Assembly (NCBI RefSeq): GCF_010723575.1
Contig: NZ_BLKZ01000001.1
Span: forward strand, 5,642,001-5,706,000
Source: Mycobacterium bourgelatii
GTDB lineage: Bacteria; Actinomycetota; Actinomycetes; Mycobacteriales; Mycobacteriaceae
DNA: 64,000 nucleotides
Reading direction: 5' to 3'
Made by a program: the position numbers and the translations under genes. Positions 61,156 to 64,000 of this stretch are shown piece after piece (within the stretch, counting starts at the first letter, position 1; every line of letters starts with the position of its first letter). A model generated the notes under the pieces. That model was not told the DNA's origin, did not search any database, and worked only from the letters and a program-made list of their open reading frames with translations.

Positions 61156-63057
61156 GTGGAGGGAACTCCGTTCGGGCGCTACCACCTGATCGAGCTGTTG
61201 GGCCGCGGCGGCATGGGCGAGGTGTGGCGCGCCCATGACACCGACACCGACCGGATCGTGGCTATCAAGCTGCTCCCTGCGAATTTGTCTGAAGACAAGG
61301 ACTTTCAGCTGCGATTCCGCCGAGAGGCACACGCTGCGGCACGATTGAACAGCCCGCACATCATTCCCATCCACCACTACGGCGAAATCGACGGCCGCCT
61401 CTACGTTGACATGCGACTGGTCGAGGGTCGCGACCTCGCCACCGTCCTGTCCAACGGGCAGCTGGAACTCCCGCGAGCGGTGCGGATCATCGAGCAAGTC
61501 GCCAAGGCACTGCATGCCGCCCACCGAGTTGGTCTGCTGCACCGCGATATTAAACCGTCCAACATCCTGCTCGATGCCGACGACTTCGCCTACCTGATCG
61601 ATTTCGGCATTGCGCGTGTCCTCGACGATACGCGAATGACCAAGTCGGGCAACACAATCGGAACCTTCCAATACATCGCACCCGAACGTATGGACGGAGT
61701 AGAGGATGCCCGTGCCGACATCTATTCGTTGGCATGCGTGTTCTACGAATGCCTGACCGGACACCCACCGTTCGACCTTGACACCATGCCGCGCCTGGTC
61801 GACGCGCATCTGCACACCCCGCCGCCGCGCCCCTCGATCACGCGCGAGGATGTGCCCCCAGCTGTCGATGAGGTCATCGCGACCGGCATGGCCAAGGACC
61901 CCGACGAGCGGTACGCGACCACGGTGGAGTTAGCCAAAGCAGCCCGCGACGCCATCAGTGAGCCCGTTGAGCGACCAGTATCGAGCCCCGTTCTGCTCCG
62001 ATCGACGGAGTCAGTCGTAGCGCCCGCTGGTGTCATCGCACAACCGGCGACCATCAAAGCCGAATCGCCCACCACGGCCAAGCCTTCTCGGCCGGCGTCT
62101 GCTCCGGCTGTCCCGTCAACCACTGGCGGGATCAGTCGGAACGCCAAGATCGCACTTGTCGCAGGTGCCGTTGCAGTCGTCGCCGTGATCGCAGGGGCGG
62201 TCGGCATTCCTGCCCTGACGAACAACCAGCCTGCACCGTCATTACCCTCATCATCGTCGACCCCGACATCATCAGAACGTTCGTATGGCGCTCAAGTTCA
62301 GCTGCCGTTCACCGACCTCGGTATCAATCTTGCGGTGGCGGTAGACACGAACGGCACCGTGTACGTCGCCGACCAAGACAACCACCGAGTGCTGCGGCTG
62401 CCGGCTGGGGCCATCGCGCCTACCGAGGTTCTCACGGGCCTTGAGGACCCTTCCGGCGTCGCGGTTGACACCGCGAGCAACCTCTACGTCACTGACTCAA
62501 GCAGCAAGCACGTACTTAAGCTCCTGGCCGGCGCGGCCACCGCGAGTGTGCTGCCGTTCGACGATCTCCAGCGCCCCGGCGCGGTGGCGGTGGACACCGC
62601 GGGCAATGTCTACCTTGCTGACAACGGCGACCGCGTGCTCAAATTCTCGGTGGCGGCGACTACCCCGCAAATACTGCCGTTCGCCGGCCTCCATCACGCC
62701 AACGGAGTGGCGGTGGACGCCACTGGCAACGTCTACGTGGCCGACTGGGACTCGAGTGGCGCCTCCAATCTTGGGGGCAACAACCAGGTGCTGAAACTAC
62801 CCGTCGGGGCATCCACCCCGACCGTGCTGCCGTTCAACGACCCACGTGGCCTGCCGGCGGTGGCGGTGGACACCACCGGCAACGCGTACGTCACCGACAC
62901 CAGCGGAATAGTGTCCAAATTGCCGGCCGGTGCGACCACCTCGATCAATCTGCCGTTTAGCGGGCCTTACAACTTCAATAGCGTCGCGGTGGACGCCGCC
63001 GGCAACATCTATGTCGCCACGACCAACCATGTGATGTTCAAACTGACGGTGGAATGA
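61156..63057 (+). CDS. Ser/Thr protein kinase with NHL beta-propeller sensor (PknD-like)
   Basis: A 633-residue Hanks-type receptor kinase. Kinase domain about 7-265: Gly-loop GRGGMGEV (16-23), Lys38, HRD at 129-131, DFG at 149-151, and APE near 175. A Pro/Ser-rich juxtamembrane part leads to one membrane helix at about 328-352. The extracellular part (about 370-633) has six NHL repeats, GVAVDTAGNVYVADN-like, forming a propeller as in PknD. Start GTG 61156 follows GAGGAGG at 5 bp; a GTG at 61123 is less likely. In M. tuberculosis pknD lies beside pst genes and not here, so this is a separate or relocated kinase. Confidence 0.92.
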   Translation: MEGTPFGRYHLIELLGRGGMGEVWRAHDTDTDRIVAIKLLPANLSEDKDFQLRFRREAHAAARLNSPHIIPIHHYGEIDGRLYVDMRLVEGRDLATVLSNGQLELPRAVRIIEQVAKALHAAHRVGLLHRDIKPSNILLDADDFAYLIDFGIARVLDDTRMTKSGNTIGTFQYIAPERMDGVEDARADIYSLACVFYECLTGHPPFDLDTMPRLVDAHLHTPPPRPSITREDVPPAVDEVIATGMAKDPDERYATTVELAKAARDAISEPVERPVSSPVLLRSTESVVAPAGVIAQPATIKAESPTTAKPSRPASAPAVPSTTGGISRNAKIALVAGAVAVVAVIAGAVGIPALTNNQPAPSLPSSSSTPTSSERSYGAQVQLPFTDLGINLAVAVDTNGTVYVADQDNHRVLRLPAGAIAPTEVLTGLEDPSGVAVDTASNLYVTDSSSKHVLKLLAGAATASVLPFDDLQRPGAVAVDTAGNVYLADNGDRVLKFSVAATTPQILPFAGLHHANGVAVDATGNVYVADWDSSGASNLGGNNQVLKLPVGASTPTVLPFNDPRGLPAVAVDTTGNAYVTDTSGIVSKLPAGATTSINLPFSGPYNFNSVAVDAAGNIYVATTNHVMFKLTVE

Positions 63058-63107
63058 GCGCGATCGGACGCGGCTATGGGGCGCAGCCGGGCATTGCCTT
63101 CTCGATG

Positions 63108-64000
63108 TCATACAGGCTGATCCCCGCCTCCTCGGGTGAACGGAAAGAGGCCTGACGCTTTCGCCCGCGCGCGCCGCACACCGGCGACGACCACGATGAT
63201 CCACGTCGCCAGCGCGACCCAGAAGAAGACCAGCGAGACGGTGGTCAGCGACCGCTGGCCCAATTCTGCCGCCGTGGCGGCGGTCGCCGCGGAATACATG
63301 CCCAACGGGAATACCATCGCCCACCACACGCCGGCGAACTTGAGGGTGGATGGGCGCCGGCTGATGCGTTGCAGGCCGAAGTAGACCAGCGGCGGTATCC
63401 AGAGGGTGGCCGCCAACCAGGTCAATACCGTGATGCCCTTGACGGCCGGCGCCAGCCAGTCGGGCGAGAGCGTGTGAATACCATCGCCGGCCAGGGTCGC
63501 AATGGCCAACCCACCCATGAGAATCCACGAGTCGGGCGCCAGTCCGTCCGGCCTCTCTGCGATCACTCGCCACAGGATCAGCCAGGTCATCAGGCCGTAG
63601 ATCGCCAGGCCCAGCACCCAGACCGGCGCCGCCACGCCAAACGCCCAGTGCTGTGATGTGTTCAGCGCCACCTGGGCGCCCACGATGGCCAGACCTGAGG
63701 TTCCCACGCTGGCCAGCTCCCACGCGCCGTGCGCGCGGTCCCGCAGCGGCACCCACCGATGAACCCACATATTGCGCGCGCAGAGCGTCGTCAGTACCAA
63801 CCACGACGCCGTCGCAATCACGCCTAGCGCCAACACCACCCAGCCGACGCGCGCCAACCTACTGTCCAGCACCGCGCAGGCGGCCACGAAGGTGAACAAC
63901 CGTAAGGTGACATCGGGATCCGTCAAGTCCCACTGGGTGACGGCGCGGGTGAACAACACCAGCGCGACGAGCGCGGCTAGACCACAGGTGGCAAGGACAC
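63108..64000 (-). CDS. SLAC1/TDT-family membrane transporter, 5' end outside window
   Basis: The C-terminal part of a membrane protein with about eight hydrophobic segments, resembling the tellurite-resistance/dicarboxylate transporter (SLAC1) family. Segments such as WVVLALGVIATASWLVLTTLCARNMWV, TSGLAIVGAQVALN and WWAMVFPLGMYSAATAATA are typical. The reading frame stays open and hydrophobic beyond an internal GTG (63959) to the window edge, so the true start lies outside. Substrate (tellurite, sulfite or organic acids) is unassigned. Confidence 0.82.
   Translation of the reverse strand, partial: VLATCGLAALVALVLFTRAVTQWDLTDPDVTLRLFTFVAACAVLDSRLARVGWVVLALGVIATASWLVLTTLCARNMWVHRWVPLRDRAHGAWELASVGTSGLAIVGAQVALNTSQHWAFGVAAPVWVLGLAIYGLMTWLILWRVIAERPDGLAPDSWILMGGLAIATLAGDGIHTLSPDWLAPAVKGITVLTWLAATLWIPPLVYFGLQRISRRPSTLKFAGVWWAMVFPLGMYSAATAATAAELGQRSLTTVSLVFFWVALATWIIVVVAGVRRARAKASGLFPFTRGGGDQPV

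Overview
The window is chromosomal DNA from a Mycobacterium, most likely a non-tuberculous species. Its gene content and order follow, in inverted orientation, the M. tuberculosis stretch from about Rv0831c down to Rv0779c: kmtR, desA1, phoY2/phoT, mshD, cysA2-sseC2, purM, purF, cpsY, cpdA, purL, pepC, dyp-encapsulin, purQ-purS, ptrB, purC. It differs from M. tuberculosis in four ways: a complete pstS-pstC-pstA-pstB operon sits between mshD and phoY2, ptrB is one intact frame, the IS6110/IS1547 block is absent, and several accessory genes are inserted. No rRNA, tRNA, CRISPR array, transposase or prophage gene was recognised. Family and orthologue names come from reading the translated proteins, not from database searches.

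Layout. 0-4.3 kb: conserved protein, SAM methyltransferase, the Ni/Co sensor kmtR with an operator over its start codon and a tiny His-rich protein behind it, an MpaB-type oxygenase and a TetR regulator. 4.4-9.7 kb: desA1, a dihydrouridine synthase, an LCP cell-wall ligase and phoY2. 9.7-13.6 kb: phosphate ABC transporter. 13.7-18.2 kb: mshD, an OmpR-type regulator, lmeA, a polycysteine leader peptide in front of cysA-sseC, and a 32-residue leaderless membrane protein. 18.2-22.1 kb: an accessory block (Rip3-like protease, STAS protein, Gre-like factor, DUF488 protein) with a long perfect hairpin. 22.3-39.3 kb: mostly conserved housekeeping genes (FABP-like protein, YgfZ, purM, purF, cpsY, cpdA, purL, pepC, DyP and encapsulin), broken by a 95-bp tandem repeat at 23.0-23.3 kb.

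39.3-46.6 kb is the most unusual part. A regulator made of two complete TetR proteins fused head to tail lies among a short-chain dehydrogenase, an Asp-nucleophile alpha/beta hydrolase, a quinone-oxidoreductase-like enzyme, a type II haloacid-dehalogenase-like protein, a flavin disulfide reductase and a cupin. Five copies of a 16-bp palindrome, TGGG-N8-CCCA, occur at exactly the three promoter regions expected of a self-contained regulon.

46.6-64 kb: VOC and YbjN-like proteins, an acyltransferase, purQ-purS, a luciferase-like oxidoreductase, a secreted protein diverging from a metallo-hydrolase, a flavoprotein dehydrogenase, a polysaccharide-deacetylase-like protein, an EmrB-type exporter, a TetR/DoxX pair with a repeated operator, ptrB-purC, a membrane protein, a Ser/Thr kinase with an extracellular beta-propeller, and the 3' part of a SLAC1/TDT transporter that runs off the window end.
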